Assembly: GCF_000246895.1 (NCBI RefSeq)
Contig: NZ_BAEV01000017.1
Location: forward strand, 1-48,876
Reading direction: 5' to 3'
From: Clostridium arbusti SL206
GTDB lineage: Bacteria > Bacillota > Clostridia > Clostridiales > Clostridiaceae
Length of the DNA: 48,876 nt
The position numbers were made by a program, and so were the translations under genes. Below, piece by piece: positions 37,424 to 45,692 of this stretch (positions are counted from its first letter, which is position 1; the number at the start of each line of letters is the position of its first letter). The notes under the pieces were generated by a model that saw nothing but the letters and a program-made list of their open reading frames with translations, did no database searches and had not been told where the DNA came from.

Positions 37424-38332
37424 CTATACAATAAGGAATTTTCTAATTGCAATTATGCTACCAAGAGCTCCTATAAATATTCCTATAAGAATGAAAACCC
37501 AAGATATATTTGTAAGTACATATATAGGACTTATAAACTGCATCATTATAGATACAGAAGACGTTGCCTTGGCATATGCAATTCCGTATATATAGTATAA
37601 AATTAATACCGAAACTATAGCACCAAATAATCCTATTATCATTCCTTCAATAATAAATGGCCATCTTATAAACCAATCTGTAGCACCTATATATTTCATT
37701 ATGTTAATTTCTTTACGTCTCGAATATACTGCAAGTCTGATAGTATTTCCTATAAGGAATAAAGACACACCTATCAATATAACAAATAGAGCTGCTCCAA
37801 CCCATTTTACAGTTTTAGTTATAGCTGAAATTTTATTAACTAAATCTCTTCCGTCTTTAGCTTGTTCTATACCATTCATATATTTACCTTTACCATCTTG
37901 CAAAGCCGCTACAACTTTAGAAACATAATCAGGACTTTTAACTTTAACTATATATGAATTAGGGAGTGGATTATCATTTTCCATACCTGCTACTAAGCCT
38001 TTATTATTCTTTCCAAGTTGATTTTTCAAGTTTTCCAATGCTTGTTTTTTACTTTCAAAAGAAACACTTGTTACACCATCTAATTTACTTACCTTATTAT
38101 AAACATTCTGCTGATCATCTATTTTTATGTCATCTTTTAATATAATCTTAACTTCAACCTGTGACTCTACATCTGTAATTCCAACTTTAACATTTAAAAG
38201 AAGCATAGCAAATGCACCTAAAATAAAAAGCGTAGCCATTACTGTAGCTGCTGATGCCAAACTTATAGTAGTATTTCTTCTTATACTCTTCAAAGCATCA
38301 ATAATAAATAATTTTACTGTACTAATCCTCAT
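37424..38332 (-). CDS. ftsX: FtsX, permease-like cell-division protein
   Basis: A 302-residue membrane partner of FtsE. One N-terminal helix (SLASAATVMATLFILGAFAM) leads to an extracellular domain of about 120 residues (VEVKIILKDDIKIDDQQNVY...), then three more helices, the typical four-helix FtsX plan, with RREINIMKYIGATDWFIRWP between them. FtsEX in Gram-positives activates peptidoglycan hydrolases such as CwlO-type enzymes. The start at 38332 (MRISTVKLF) follows AAGGGG; a longer frame extends into ftsE. It overlaps the end of ftsE by eleven bases, so the two are translationally coupled. Confidence 0.95.
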   Translation of the reverse strand: MRISTVKLFIIDALKSIRRNTTISLASAATVMATLFILGAFAMLLLNVKVGITDVESQVEVKIILKDDIKIDDQQNVYNKVSKLDGVTSVSFESKKQALENLKNQLGKNNKGLVAGMENDNPLPNSYIVKVKSPDYVSKVVAALQDGKGKYMNGIEQAKDGRDLVNKISAITKTVKWVGAALFVILIGVSLFLIGNTIRLAVYSRRKEINIMKYIGATDWFIRWPFIIEGMIIGLFGAIVSVLILYYIYGIAYAKATSSVSIMMQFISPIYVLTNISWVFILIGIFIGALGSIIAIRKFLIV

Positions 38333-39005
38333 CGTATCTACCCCTTTGCTCATCCCTTGATAAAATACCATTCTCAATAGCTAGAACTCTCTTTTTCATA
38401 CTATTAACTATATTTTTCGCATGAGTTGCCATGAGTACAGTAGTTCCTGCTCTATTTATGTCACTTATTATATTCATTATTTCATTTGCTGTATCTGGAT
38501 CAAGATTTCCAGTAGGCTCGTCTGCTATTAAAATGGCTGGATTGTTTACTATTGCCCTTGCAATTGATACTCTTTGCTGCTCTCCACCGGAAAGTTGATT
38601 TGGAAAATCTTTATACTTATCAGATAAACCAACCATTGCTAAAACTAAAGGTACTCTTTTCTTTATTTCCCTTGCACTTGCCCCAATTATTCTCATAGCA
38701 AAAGCTACATTTTCATATACATTAAGTGTAGATATTAACCTGAAATCTTGGAAAACCATACCAATCTTTCTTCTATAGTATGGAACTTGTTTTCTAGACA
38801 AAGTTGTAATATCTGTATCATTTACTACTATACTTCCTGCCGTAGGCTCAATTTCTCTCATCAATAACTTTACAAATGTAGATTTACCTGCACCACTTGG
38901 ACCAACTAAAAAAACAAATTCTCCCCTTTTTATGCTTATATTAATATTTGAAAGTGCAATAACATCATTCATATAAACTTTACTGACATTTTTAAACTCA
39001 ATCAT
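38322..39005 (-). CDS. ftsE: FtsE, cell-division ATP-binding protein
   Basis: A 227-residue ABC ATPase that powers FtsX. Walker A FLVGPSGAGKSTFVKLLM (about residues 28-45), Q-loop VFQDFRLI, signature QLSGGEQQRVSIARAI (about 138-153), Walker B ILIADEPTGNLDPDTA and the H-loop ATHAK are all present. The start at 39005 (MIEFKNVSKVY) is preceded by AGGGG with seven bases spacing. It is the first gene of ftsEX, downstream of a promoter with an extended -10 box. Confidence 0.97.
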   Translation of the reverse strand: MIEFKNVSKVYMNDVIALSNINISIKRGEFVFLVGPSGAGKSTFVKLLMREIEPTAGSIVVNDTDITTLSRKQVPYYRRKIGMVFQDFRLISTLNVYENVAFAMRIIGASAREIKKRVPLVLAMVGLSDKYKDFPNQLSGGEQQRVSIARAIVNNPAILIADEPTGNLDPDTANEIMNIISDINRAGTTVLMATHAKNIVNSMKKRVLAIENGILSRDEQRGRYDED

Positions 39006-39059
39006 TATTATTCCCCTCATTTACATTGTTTTGTTTAACCTCATATTGCGTATGTAATG

Positions 39060-39087
39060 ATTATACCATATTTAAATGTTTTCCAAA
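39060..39087 (-). promoter_or_regulatory. Candidate extended -10 promoter of ftsEX
   Basis: On the minus strand TGGTATAAT (39068-39060) is an extended -10 box; 16 bases upstream of TATAAT lies a weak -35 (TTTGGA). It is about 55 bases before the ftsE start. Confidence 0.55.
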
Positions 39088-39269
39088 GTCAATTTTTTAT
39101 TAAAATTGTATTAACATTACTAAATATATATAATTATATTTAATAATATAGGCTTTTTCTACAGAATATTGCTGTATTCAGAGTGATTATTTTTACATAA
39201 TAGTTAAAATTTTATTTATTGTATTACATTATTCAAATTAAAATTAAATTACTCATGATTAATAATTTG

Positions 39270-40121
39270 TTAATCTTCTCCTACTATATTATTGAATCCT
39301 TCACCCAAAACTTCACGTGCATCACTTACAGTTATGAAGGCATTTGGGTCAACCTCTTTTATGTATTTTTTTAATTTTATAAATTCATTTCTACTTAAAA
39401 CTGTATATAGTATAAAAGTATCTTTCCACGTATAGCCACCTTTTCCATTGAAAACAGTACAACCTCTATCCAATTTTTCTATAATATATTTGCTGATTTC
39501 CTCATTTTTCTTACTTATTATCATTATCTGTTTACACATGTTGAAACCCTCAATTACCATATCTATTATAAATCCATGTAGTATAACTGATAGAAGTGAA
39601 AACATACCCAGATCAGCACCAAGGGTAGCACCTGCAAAAAGTGTTATGACAAGATCTACAATCAGTAAAGATTTACCAATATCAATATGTAAAAACTTAT
39701 TGAGTATTTTTGCAATAATATCAGTTCCTCCAGTAGAAGCATTCTGATTAAAAACTATTCCCATTCCTATTCCACCTATAAGAGTTCCAAACAGAGTAGC
39801 TAACAGTATATTATTAGTAATCGTTGCAAATGTAAAAAATTTATCCATAATCCAAACTGAACCTGAAAGTCCTAAGCTTGAATAAATAGTCTTAGCTCCA
39901 AATTTACCTCCTATAGCACCAAATGCTACTATAAACAAAGCTGCATTTAATACAGACATCAACAGACCTACTGATAGGTGAGGATAAATTTCATTAACTA
40001 TTATAGCTATCCCCATAACTCCACCTGCTGCAATTTTATTAGGCTCTAAGAAAAATTTTATGCTAAGCGCCACAATTAAAAATCCTACCGTTATCAATAT
40101 ATATTCTTTTATTTTTTTCAT
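39270..40121 (-). CDS. YitT family membrane protein
   Basis: A 283-residue protein with five or six membrane helices (first about ILITVGFLIVALSIKFFLEP) in the DUF161 part (AAGGVMGIAIIVNEIYPHLS; GGIGMGIVFNQNASTGGTDI), followed by a cytosolic DUF2179 domain (NMCKQIMIISKKNEEISKYI; DRGCTVFNGKGGYTWKDTFI). The family is widespread and multi-copy in Bacillota; transport function is suspected but not proven. The start at 40121 follows AAGGTG. It stands alone, 264 bases after ftsE in the opposite gene order, with no obvious operon partner. Confidence 0.88.
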   Translation of the reverse strand: MKKIKEYILITVGFLIVALSIKFFLEPNKIAAGGVMGIAIIVNEIYPHLSVGLLMSVLNAALFIVAFGAIGGKFGAKTIYSSLGLSGSVWIMDKFFTFATITNNILLATLFGTLIGGIGMGIVFNQNASTGGTDIIAKILNKFLHIDIGKSLLIVDLVITLFAGATLGADLGMFSLLSVILHGFIIDMVIEGFNMCKQIMIISKKNEEISKYIIEKLDRGCTVFNGKGGYTWKDTFILYTVLSRNEFIKLKKYIKEVDPNAFITVSDAREVLGEGFNNIVGED

Positions 40122-40452
40122 TTTATCACCTTTCAATTTTTCTTAATATTTTAAGTTTACCCTATGACTAGTGCTTATAAAATTCCTCACACTCTGCTCT
40201 TCTAAAGGTGCAGATAATAGTCACACGTCCCTGGATAATTCATCTAGACTTGATGGAAGTACAACAAACGCCCATAAAGTAAGATTCATTGATAAAATTA
40301 TAACATAAATGTTAACATATGCTATTTTTATGCTCAATATACTATTTATTTTCATATGCCTAAGTTTCATTAGTTAAAATCTTAAATCTAAAAAACTTTT
40401 AAAATTTATATATAGTTTTACACTATACATAAATTTTAAACAAAAATAAACA
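40122..40452. other. Intergenic stretch upstream of yitT
   Basis: No coding frame was found. It holds a short GGC-TWA end fragment (40341-40360) and a GC-richer patch near 40185-40290 whose CTCTGCTCTTCTAAAGGTG loosely recalls the rapZ-upstream segment; the match is too weak to call homology. Confidence 0.4.
40341..40360 (-). repeat. GGC-TWA element, terminal fragment
   Basis: ACTATTTATTTTCATATGCC, a perfect copy of the GAAAATAAATA end, followed by TAA. The rest of the element cannot be made out. Confidence 0.65.
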
Positions 40453-40484
40453 CACTGATAAAAACAATATTGTTTTTATCAGTG
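40453..40484 (-). terminator. Terminator of the transketolase operon
   Basis: A perfect 32-base palindrome, CACTGATAAAAACAAT and its complement, followed on the minus strand by TGTTTATTTTTG. It lies 66 bases beyond the second transketolase gene. Confidence 0.75.
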
Positions 40485-40550
40485 TCAATTGTACTGTATG
40501 AATTTCAAAATTCAAAGTAAAAGTATTAGTATTCCTAAGCTAAGTAGTTA

Positions 40551-41498
40551 CTACTTAGCTTTTAAATTTATTCCCATCTTAACCTTATCCACTATATCTT
40601 GAGCTGTTAAATTATATGCTTTTAAAAGTTCATCCGGCTTTCCGCTTTCTCCAAATACATCTTTTATACCAACTCTAAGTACGGGAACAGGATGATTTTC
40701 TCCAGTGATTTCACAAACCGCTGAACCTAATCCACCAATTATGCTATGTTCTTCTGCTGTTACAATAATACCAGTTTCTTTTGCAGCCGAAACTATTATA
40801 TCTGTATCCATAGGTTTTATTGTATGTATATTAATTACATTAGCATTTATCCCCTCTGCTTTTAATATATCATATGCCTCTAGAGCTGCATCTACCATAA
40901 TACCTGTAGCAACAATTGTCGCATCTGTGCCTTCTCTTAAAATAACGCCCTTACCAATTTCAAATTTATAATCTGGTCTATCATTTATAATATTCACTGC
41001 TGATCTTCCAAGTCTCACGTAACAAGGTCCATTATATTCGATTATAGCTTTAATAACGGCCTCAGTTTCAACTGCATCACTAGGACATATAACAGTCATG
41101 TTAGGTATGCTTCTCATTAAAGATATATCTTCTACAGATTGATGTGAAGCTCCGTCCTCTCCAACTGTAATTCCTGCATGAGTAGCACATATCTTTACAT
41201 TCAATTTAGGATAACAAATAGAATTTCTTATTTGTTCAAAAGCTCTTCCTGCTGCAAATATAGCAAAAGTACTAGCAAAGGCAATTTTACCACAAGTAGC
41301 AAGTCCAGCTGCTACTGACATCATATTGCCCTCTGCAATTCCCATATTAATAAATCTATTTGAACACGCTTTTTTGAATTCAGCTGTTTTTGTAGATTTC
41401 GATAAGTCAGCATCTAGTACAACTATTTTTTTATTTTCTAATCCTAGCTTAGCTAACGCTTGTCCGTACGCCTCTCTTGTAGCTACTTTTTTTGACAT
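40551..41498 (-). CDS. Transketolase, C-terminal subunit
   Basis: A 315-residue protein equal to the pyrimidine-binding and C-terminal domains of transketolase: KIVVLDADLSKSTKTAEFKK, FINMGIAEGNMMSVAAGLA with the catalytic glutamate, ICATHAGITVGEDGASHQSV, and AEEHSIIGGLGSAVCEI. Transketolase moves two-carbon units between sugar phosphates using thiamine diphosphate; clostridia and archaea often split it in two. AGGAGG precedes the ATG. Gene order N-half then C-half with a 48-base gap indicates one mRNA and a heteromeric enzyme. Confidence 0.93.
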   Translation of the reverse strand: MSKKVATREAYGQALAKLGLENKKIVVLDADLSKSTKTAEFKKACSNRFINMGIAEGNMMSVAAGLATCGKIAFASTFAIFAAGRAFEQIRNSICYPKLNVKICATHAGITVGEDGASHQSVEDISLMRSIPNMTVICPSDAVETEAVIKAIIEYNGPCYVRLGRSAVNIINDRPDYKFEIGKGVILREGTDATIVATGIMVDAALEAYDILKAEGINANVINIHTIKPMDTDIIVSAAKETGIIVTAEEHSIIGGLGSAVCEITGENHPVPVLRVGIKDVFGESGKPDELLKAYNLTAQDIVDKVKMGINLKAK

Positions 41499-41546
41499 TA
41501 CTTTGTCCCTCCTATATTCTCCATACTTAACAAAATAGTCTTTTTA

Positions 41547-42368
41547 TTATCTTCCTTGAATTTCAGTTAGAGCTTTATTACATTGCTCTTTATTTGGTGC
41601 TGCTCCATGCCAGCATGCCTCATTTTCCATAAAGCTTACACCTTTTCCTTTTACAGTTTTACAAACTATCACAGTAGGCTTACCCTTAACTTTTTTTGCT
41701 TCATCAATTGCAGTTATTAATGCTGTAAAATCGTGTCCGTCTGCATCTATTACATTCCAATTAAATGCTCTAAATTTGTTGCTTACTGGTTCTGGAGACA
41801 TTACATCTTCACATTTTCCATCAATCTGAAGTCCATTATGATCAACAAAAGCAGTTAAATTATCTAATTTATACTGTGCAGCTGCCATAGAAGCTTCCCA
41901 TACCTGACCTTCTTCCAATTCACCATCTCCAAGAAGCGCATATACTCTATAATCCTTTTTATCAAGTTTTCCTGCAATAGCCATTCCAACTGCTGCTGAA
42001 ATTCCCTGGCCTAAGGATCCTGTTGACATATCCACACCTGGTACATAATTCATATTAGGATGACCTTGTAATATAGATCCAAATTTTCTAAGTCCCTTTA
42101 GTTCATTTTTATTAAAATACCCTCTTTCAGCTAAAATGCTGTATAGAGCTGGCGCTGCATGACCCTTAGATAATACAAATCTATCTCTATTTTCATCCTT
42201 TGGGTTTTCAGGGTTTATATTCATTTCTTTAAAATATAGGGTTGTCAATATTTCTACTGCTGATAGAGAACCACCTGGATGACCTGAAGCAGATTCAGTT
42301 AGCATAGTTATAATATCTTCCCTAACCTTTACAGTGGTCTCTTTAAGAAGCTTTAAATCATTTTCCAT
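41547..42368 (-). CDS. Transketolase, N-terminal subunit
   Basis: A 273-residue protein equal to the diphosphate-binding domain of transketolase. It contains SASGHPGGSLSAVEILTTLY (about residues 23-42), RFVLSKGHAAPALYSILAER, QGHPNMNYVPGVDMSTGSLG, and the thiamine-diphosphate motif LLGDGELEEGQVWEASMAAA ending near VDHNGLQIDG. The start at 42368 (MENDLKLLKET) is set by AGGAGG; the frame runs much further upstream in AT-rich non-coding sequence and that part is not protein. It is the first gene of the split transketolase operon. Confidence 0.94.
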   Translation of the reverse strand: MENDLKLLKETTVKVREDIITMLTESASGHPGGSLSAVEILTTLYFKEMNINPENPKDENRDRFVLSKGHAAPALYSILAERGYFNKNELKGLRKFGSILQGHPNMNYVPGVDMSTGSLGQGISAAVGMAIAGKLDKKDYRVYALLGDGELEEGQVWEASMAAAQYKLDNLTAFVDHNGLQIDGKCEDVMSPEPVSNKFRAFNWNVIDADGHDFTALITAIDEAKKVKGKPTVIVCKTVKGKGVSFMENEACWHGAAPNKEQCNKALTEIQGR

Positions 42369-42534
42369 ATTTTTACCTCCTGATTTATAACTGTATATGA
42401 GCTTTAATTTGCCTTTTTTATGTGTATATATTATATTAATTATATATAGTATAACACATTTATGTATATATGATAACACATATACCTGTAAAACAACATA
42501 TATTTTATAATTTATTTTTAGATATTTTAACTTA

Positions 42535-42692
42535 GGCATATGAAAATAAATAACAAATTAAAGATACGACGTATATTTTGAATCTTACAAGGAAACAGGT
42601 TCTGATGATAGTGGTGCTATCAAAGGGTTCTGTTAACGTAGTATGATTCATAATAGACTAGTATACTGACTTGTTATTTATTTGAACATGTC
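42535..42692 (+). mobile_element. GGC-TWA element, full copy 5
   Basis: 158 bp between TTA direct repeats (42532-42534 and 42693-42695). Its right end has drifted to GTC. Inner stem GAATCTTAC/GTATGATTC has one mismatch. It lies between mazF and the transketolase genes. Confidence 0.9.
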
Positions 42693-42739
42693 TTAGTATA
42701 TAATTCATATATCCGGACAATACTATTATTAATAAATCA

Positions 42740-42772
42740 AATAAAAAAATCCTATTTTAGCAATAGGATTTT
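42740..42772 (-). terminator. Second terminator after mazF
   Basis: AAATCCTATT and AATAGGATTT pair around a 5-base loop; on the minus strand TTTTTATTTG follows. Confidence 0.75.
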
Positions 42773-42854
42773 ATATTTAAAATCATATTTAAATTGTATA
42801 ATCTTTTATAAAAAACACCTTCATATTGCTAAGTCACTGAACTATTTTTATTTA

Positions 42855-42896
42855 ACATAAATAAAATAGCATTCTAGAATGAACTAGAGTGCTATT
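42855..42896 (-). terminator. First terminator after mazF
   Basis: AATAGCATTCTAG (42865-42877) and CTAGAGTGCTATT (42884-42896) form a 13-bp stem with one wobble, followed on the minus strand by TTATTTATG. Confidence 0.75.
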
Positions 42897-42928
42897 CCAA
42901 ATTTATAATTTTAAAATGGCTTCAAAAA

Positions 42929-43279
42929 TCAGTCACCCTTAAGTGCTATACTTACAAGAAGTGCCTTATCCACTTTTTCCATGTCACTATCTGTCATGTG
43001 ACCTATCTTTTCCTTAAGCCTTTTCTTATCAAGAGTTCTTATTTGTTCAAGCAAAACTACCGAATCCTTATTTAGACCATATTCCTCTGAAGAAATTTCA
43101 ACATGAGTTGGAAGTTTTGCCTTATTTATCTGCGAAGTAATTGCAGCTACAATTACCGTAGGACTGTACTTATTACCTATATCATTTTGAATAATGATAA
43201 CAGGTCTTATTCCACCCTGTTCTGATCCAACTACCGGACTTAAATCAGCATAGAATATATCTCCTCGTTTCACCACCAT
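42929..43279 (-). CDS. mazF: MazF/EndoA endoribonuclease toxin
   Basis: A 116-residue toxin, the same length as B. subtilis NdoA, which it resembles closely: [80 protein letters not shown]. The family cuts mRNA at short specific sequences (UACAU in Bacillus). The start at 43279 matches the family; it lies 35 bases inside the antitoxin gene, giving translational coupling, and no strong separate ribosome site is visible. It is followed by two terminators. Confidence 0.95.
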   Translation of the reverse strand: MVVKRGDIFYADLSPVVGSEQGGIRPVIIIQNDIGNKYSPTVIVAAITSQINKAKLPTHVEISSEEYGLNKDSVVLLEQIRTLDKKRLKEKIGHMTDSDMEKVDKALLVSIALKGD

Positions 43280-43565
43280 CGTCATCAGGCAAATCACTCT
43301 CCGAAAGCTTAACTTCATATTCTTTTAATTCTTTTATATCAGAACAAAAACCCATTTCACAAATTTCTAGATTTAACTCTGACATTTCCATATATCCCTT
43401 TTTCATTTCTTCTATAAAATCAACTTTTTTCTTCTCTTCTATATATAATATTATTGCTTCACGAATAAATTCACTTCTTTTTTTACAATCTTGCTTTAGT
43501 GCTTTATCAAATTCACTGCAAAGTTTATCTGAGAGGTTTACTACTAATCTCTTTGAGCTTGACAT
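43245..43565 (-). CDS. mazE: MazE/EndoAI-type ribbon-helix-helix antitoxin
   Basis: A 106-residue antitoxin with an N-terminal ribbon-helix-helix DNA-binding part ([38 protein letters not shown]) and an acidic C-terminal tail ([12 protein letters not shown]) expected to wrap the toxin. It precedes mazF and overlaps it by 35 bases. AGGAGG lies about 13 bases before the ATG, unusually far, which may lower antitoxin yield or point to a nearby alternative start. The operon follows alr, as in Bacillus (alr-ndoAI-ndoA), but has its own promoter at 43615-43644. Confidence 0.92.
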   Translation of the reverse strand: MSSSKRLVVNLSDKLCSEFDKALKQDCKKRSEFIREAIILYIEEKKKVDFIEEMKKGYMEMSELNLEICEMGFCSDIKELKEYEVKLSESDLPDDDGGETRRYILC

Positions 43566-43614
43566 TGGACAATTAATACCTCCTATTTACCAAAACGAAA
43601 ATATGTATGTACCC

Positions 43615-43644
43615 ATTATAATTTAAAATTTGTCAATATGTCAA
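43615..43644 (-). promoter_or_regulatory. Promoter of mazEF
   Basis: TTGACA (43644-43639), an 18-base spacer and TATAAT (43620-43615) on the minus strand: both boxes are perfect consensus. A second TTGACA eight bases downstream is too close to the -10 box to serve. The promoter is inside the alr-mazE gap. Confidence 0.8.
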
Positions 43645-43686
43645 AGGATTTGCTTTATTTCTTCTACATTTTTCTCACAGTATATA

Positions 43687-44847
43687 TTACACATAATTCC
43701 TTATTTTTATAACTTTTTCATTTTTTATGTAAACTCTAGGAACTCTTTTTCCAATCATACAAATCACTTCGTAATTTATAGTATTTATATGCTGAGCAAT
43801 ATCATCTGCATTAAACTTACAGTTTTCAGATTCTCCCATAAGAATCACCTCATCACCAACCTTAGCATTGCTAATATCAGTTATGTCAACCATGCATTGA
43901 TCCATACAAATTCGTCCAACTACTGGAGCAAATTCATCATTTATAATAACTTTTGCCTTTTCAAACATAAGTCTTGTATATCCATCAGCATATCCTACGG
44001 GAAGAGTTGCTATGGTTCTGTCCTTATTACATCTGAACTTTCTGCCATAACTTATATACTCTCCCTTTTTAAGAGTTTTTATGTGTACTATGTTAGTTTT
44101 TAGAGTCATTACAGGCTTTAACTGTAGCATTTTCTTGTCTACTTCCTCAGATGGATAGTATCCATAGAGTATAATACCTGGTCTTACTCCATCAAGATGT
44201 GTATCTGGTAATTCCATTATAGCTGCACTATTAGCTATATGTCTTATCATTACTGAAACATCCTTTTCTTTAAGCTTATCATAAAACCAATTAAAGTTAC
44301 CAAATTGTTTGTTAGTATATTCTTTATTCTCTTCATCTGCAGTAGAAAAATGAGAAAACAATCCTTCTATATCTATATTTGGCAACTTACTTATTTTATA
44401 TACATCCTCTACACTTTTCTCATCAGGTAAAAATCCAATTCTCCCCATTCCTGTATCCAATGCTATATGTATCTTAACTTTTATATGTCTTTTTTCAGCA
44501 ATTTTAGAAAGTTCAAATGCATATTCATAAGAAAATACAGTTTGTTCTATATCATATTTTAATATATCATCAGCCAAGCTAAGTGGCGTATATCCTAAAA
44601 TCATTATTGGACAATCAATCCCAGATCTTCTAAGCTCTACAGCCTCACTTATAACTGCAACAGCTAGTCTCGTAGCTCCATTTTCTAGAAGCACAGGAGC
44701 TACATCAACAGCTCCATGCCCGTAAGCATCTGCCTTCACTACGCCGAAAATTTCAGAGCTTTTAGAAAGTTTTTTTATACCTCTCATATTAAATTCTAAA
44801 TTATCAAGATTAATTTCTGCCCAAACCGGTCTTAAATGTTTAAACAA
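43687..44847 (-). CDS. alr: Alanine racemase
   Basis: A 386-residue PLP enzyme that interconverts L- and D-alanine for peptidoglycan, and in spores removes the L-alanine germinant. The PLP lysine is K38 in FGVVKADAYGHGAVD. GLFSHFSTADEENKEYTNKQ and MIRHIANSAAIMELPDTHLD carry conserved barrel loops; the second catalytic tyrosine is in YISYGRKF; GRICMDQCMVDIT is the C-terminal domain signature. It lies between a GerS/YdcC-like lipoprotein gene and mazEF, the same order as in Bacillus (ydcC-alr-ndoAI-ndoA) and like the gerS-alr2 pair of C. difficile. Confidence 0.97.
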   Translation of the reverse strand: MFKHLRPVWAEINLDNLEFNMRGIKKLSKSSEIFGVVKADAYGHGAVDVAPVLLENGATRLAVAVISEAVELRRSGIDCPIMILGYTPLSLADDILKYDIEQTVFSYEYAFELSKIAEKRHIKVKIHIALDTGMGRIGFLPDEKSVEDVYKISKLPNIDIEGLFSHFSTADEENKEYTNKQFGNFNWFYDKLKEKDVSVMIRHIANSAAIMELPDTHLDGVRPGIILYGYYPSEEVDKKMLQLKPVMTLKTNIVHIKTLKKGEYISYGRKFRCNKDRTIATLPVGYADGYTRLMFEKAKVIINDEFAPVVGRICMDQCMVDITDISNAKVGDEVILMGESENCKFNADDIAQHINTINYEVICMIGKRVPRVYIKNEKVIKIRNYV

Positions 44848-44888
44848 AGTACATCACCATCCCAAATATATCCTTTAAATTTATATTA

Positions 44889-44921
44889 GGCATATGAAAA
44901 TAAATAATCTGTCAGTATATT
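44889..44921 (+). repeat. GGC-TWA element, one-end fragment
   Basis: GGCATATGAAAATAAATAA preceded by TTA, followed by diverged sequence (TCTGTCAGTATATTTT). The second end is not recognisable. It lies between alr and the lipoprotein gene. Confidence 0.7.
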
Positions 44922-44955
44922 TTTCTTCCTTAACTAGTTACCTATCTTCATCCAC

Positions 44956-45549
44956 CTAAAAAAGAGTTTTGTCCACATTACAATTTGGTATAAAATTTTT
45001 ATATGTTATTATAACCTTTTCTTTACCTTTGTTATCATATATAATCAATTTTTTAGGTATTTTTTTATCTATAGACACATATAAAACACCATAACTTATA
45101 TTTCTATTGCTGTCAGGCATAGTAGTATTTATAAGTTCATATTGGTCATTATCTATAGTTTTAAAAGAAGTCTTTATAGTTTCATTTGTATACAAAAGAT
45201 CAATAAATTTTCCTAAAAAACTTATTTTATATACATCATCAAAATTCATATCAGTTACATACTTTTGTCCATTGTTTAAATCAGTAACATAAATTTTATC
45301 TTCCTTGTATATAAGTACCCGCTCTTTATTTAACTCTAATCTATATCCTAAACCTAAAGAATATATTTGTCTACCACTGTAATTCAAATTTTGTTTATCA
45401 TTTTTCACTTCAATATCCATATCTGCACTGTAGCTCTTTAAACTTTTAAAATATCCTAAGGTATCCTTCTTATTATTGTTTTTTAGACTACAGCCTATTG
45501 CAGAGAAAATAATTATAAAGGCTAACAGTATTAATAATATTTTTTTCAT
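44956..45549 (-). CDS. GerS/YdcC-like (LolA-fold) lipoprotein
   Basis: A 197-residue lipoprotein. The signal peptide MKKILLILLAFIIIFSAIGC ends in a lipobox with C20 as the lipidated residue. The mature part is a beta-rich LolA/LppX-like domain (SYSADMDIEVKNDKQNLNYS; LGYRLELNKERVLIYKEDKI). Gene order identifies it with YdcC of Bacillus and with GerS of C. difficile, which sits beside alr2 and is needed for cortex hydrolysis in germination (family knowledge). The start at 45549 follows GGGGGA; a longer frame to 45591 begins inside a GGC-TWA element. Function here is inferred from position and fold only. Confidence 0.85.
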   Translation of the reverse strand: MKKILLILLAFIIIFSAIGCSLKNNNKKDTLGYFKSLKSYSADMDIEVKNDKQNLNYSGRQIYSLGLGYRLELNKERVLIYKEDKIYVTDLNNGQKYVTDMNFDDVYKISFLGKFIDLLYTNETIKTSFKTIDNDQYELINTTMPDSNRNISYGVLYVSIDKKIPKKLIIYDNKGKEKVIITYKNFIPNCNVDKTLF

Positions 45550-45577
45550 AAATCCCCCAAATAAGCATTCAATATTA

Positions 45578-45643
45578 GACATAGTAATCAAATAACTAGT
45601 CAGTATAGTAGCATCTTTAACTTTCTATTTATTTTCACATGTC
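45578..45643 (-). mobile_element. GGC-TWA element, internally deleted copy (66 bp)
   Basis: Begins GACATAGTAATCAAATAACT and ends TCTATTTATTTTCACATGTC, with TTA at 45575-45577 and 45644-45646. Both terminal triplets have drifted in a matched way (GAC/GTC), keeping the ends complementary. The centre is deleted around TAGCATCTTT. It is 28 bases upstream of the lipoprotein start. Confidence 0.85.
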
Positions 45644-45692
45644 TTATTATTAATACTATTCAATCCTTGTCCAAAGAATTCATATTTAATTA

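Noticed and set aside
40185-40290. Similarity of this patch to the structured segment upstream of rapZ
   Set aside because: Only a loose CTCTGCTNTTCTAAAG match; the tandem unit, enclosing repeat and hairpin are all missing.
41547-42539. 330-residue version of the transketolase N-terminal subunit
   Set aside because: The added N terminus is AT-rich non-coding sequence read in frame; AGGAGG and family alignment place the start at 42368.
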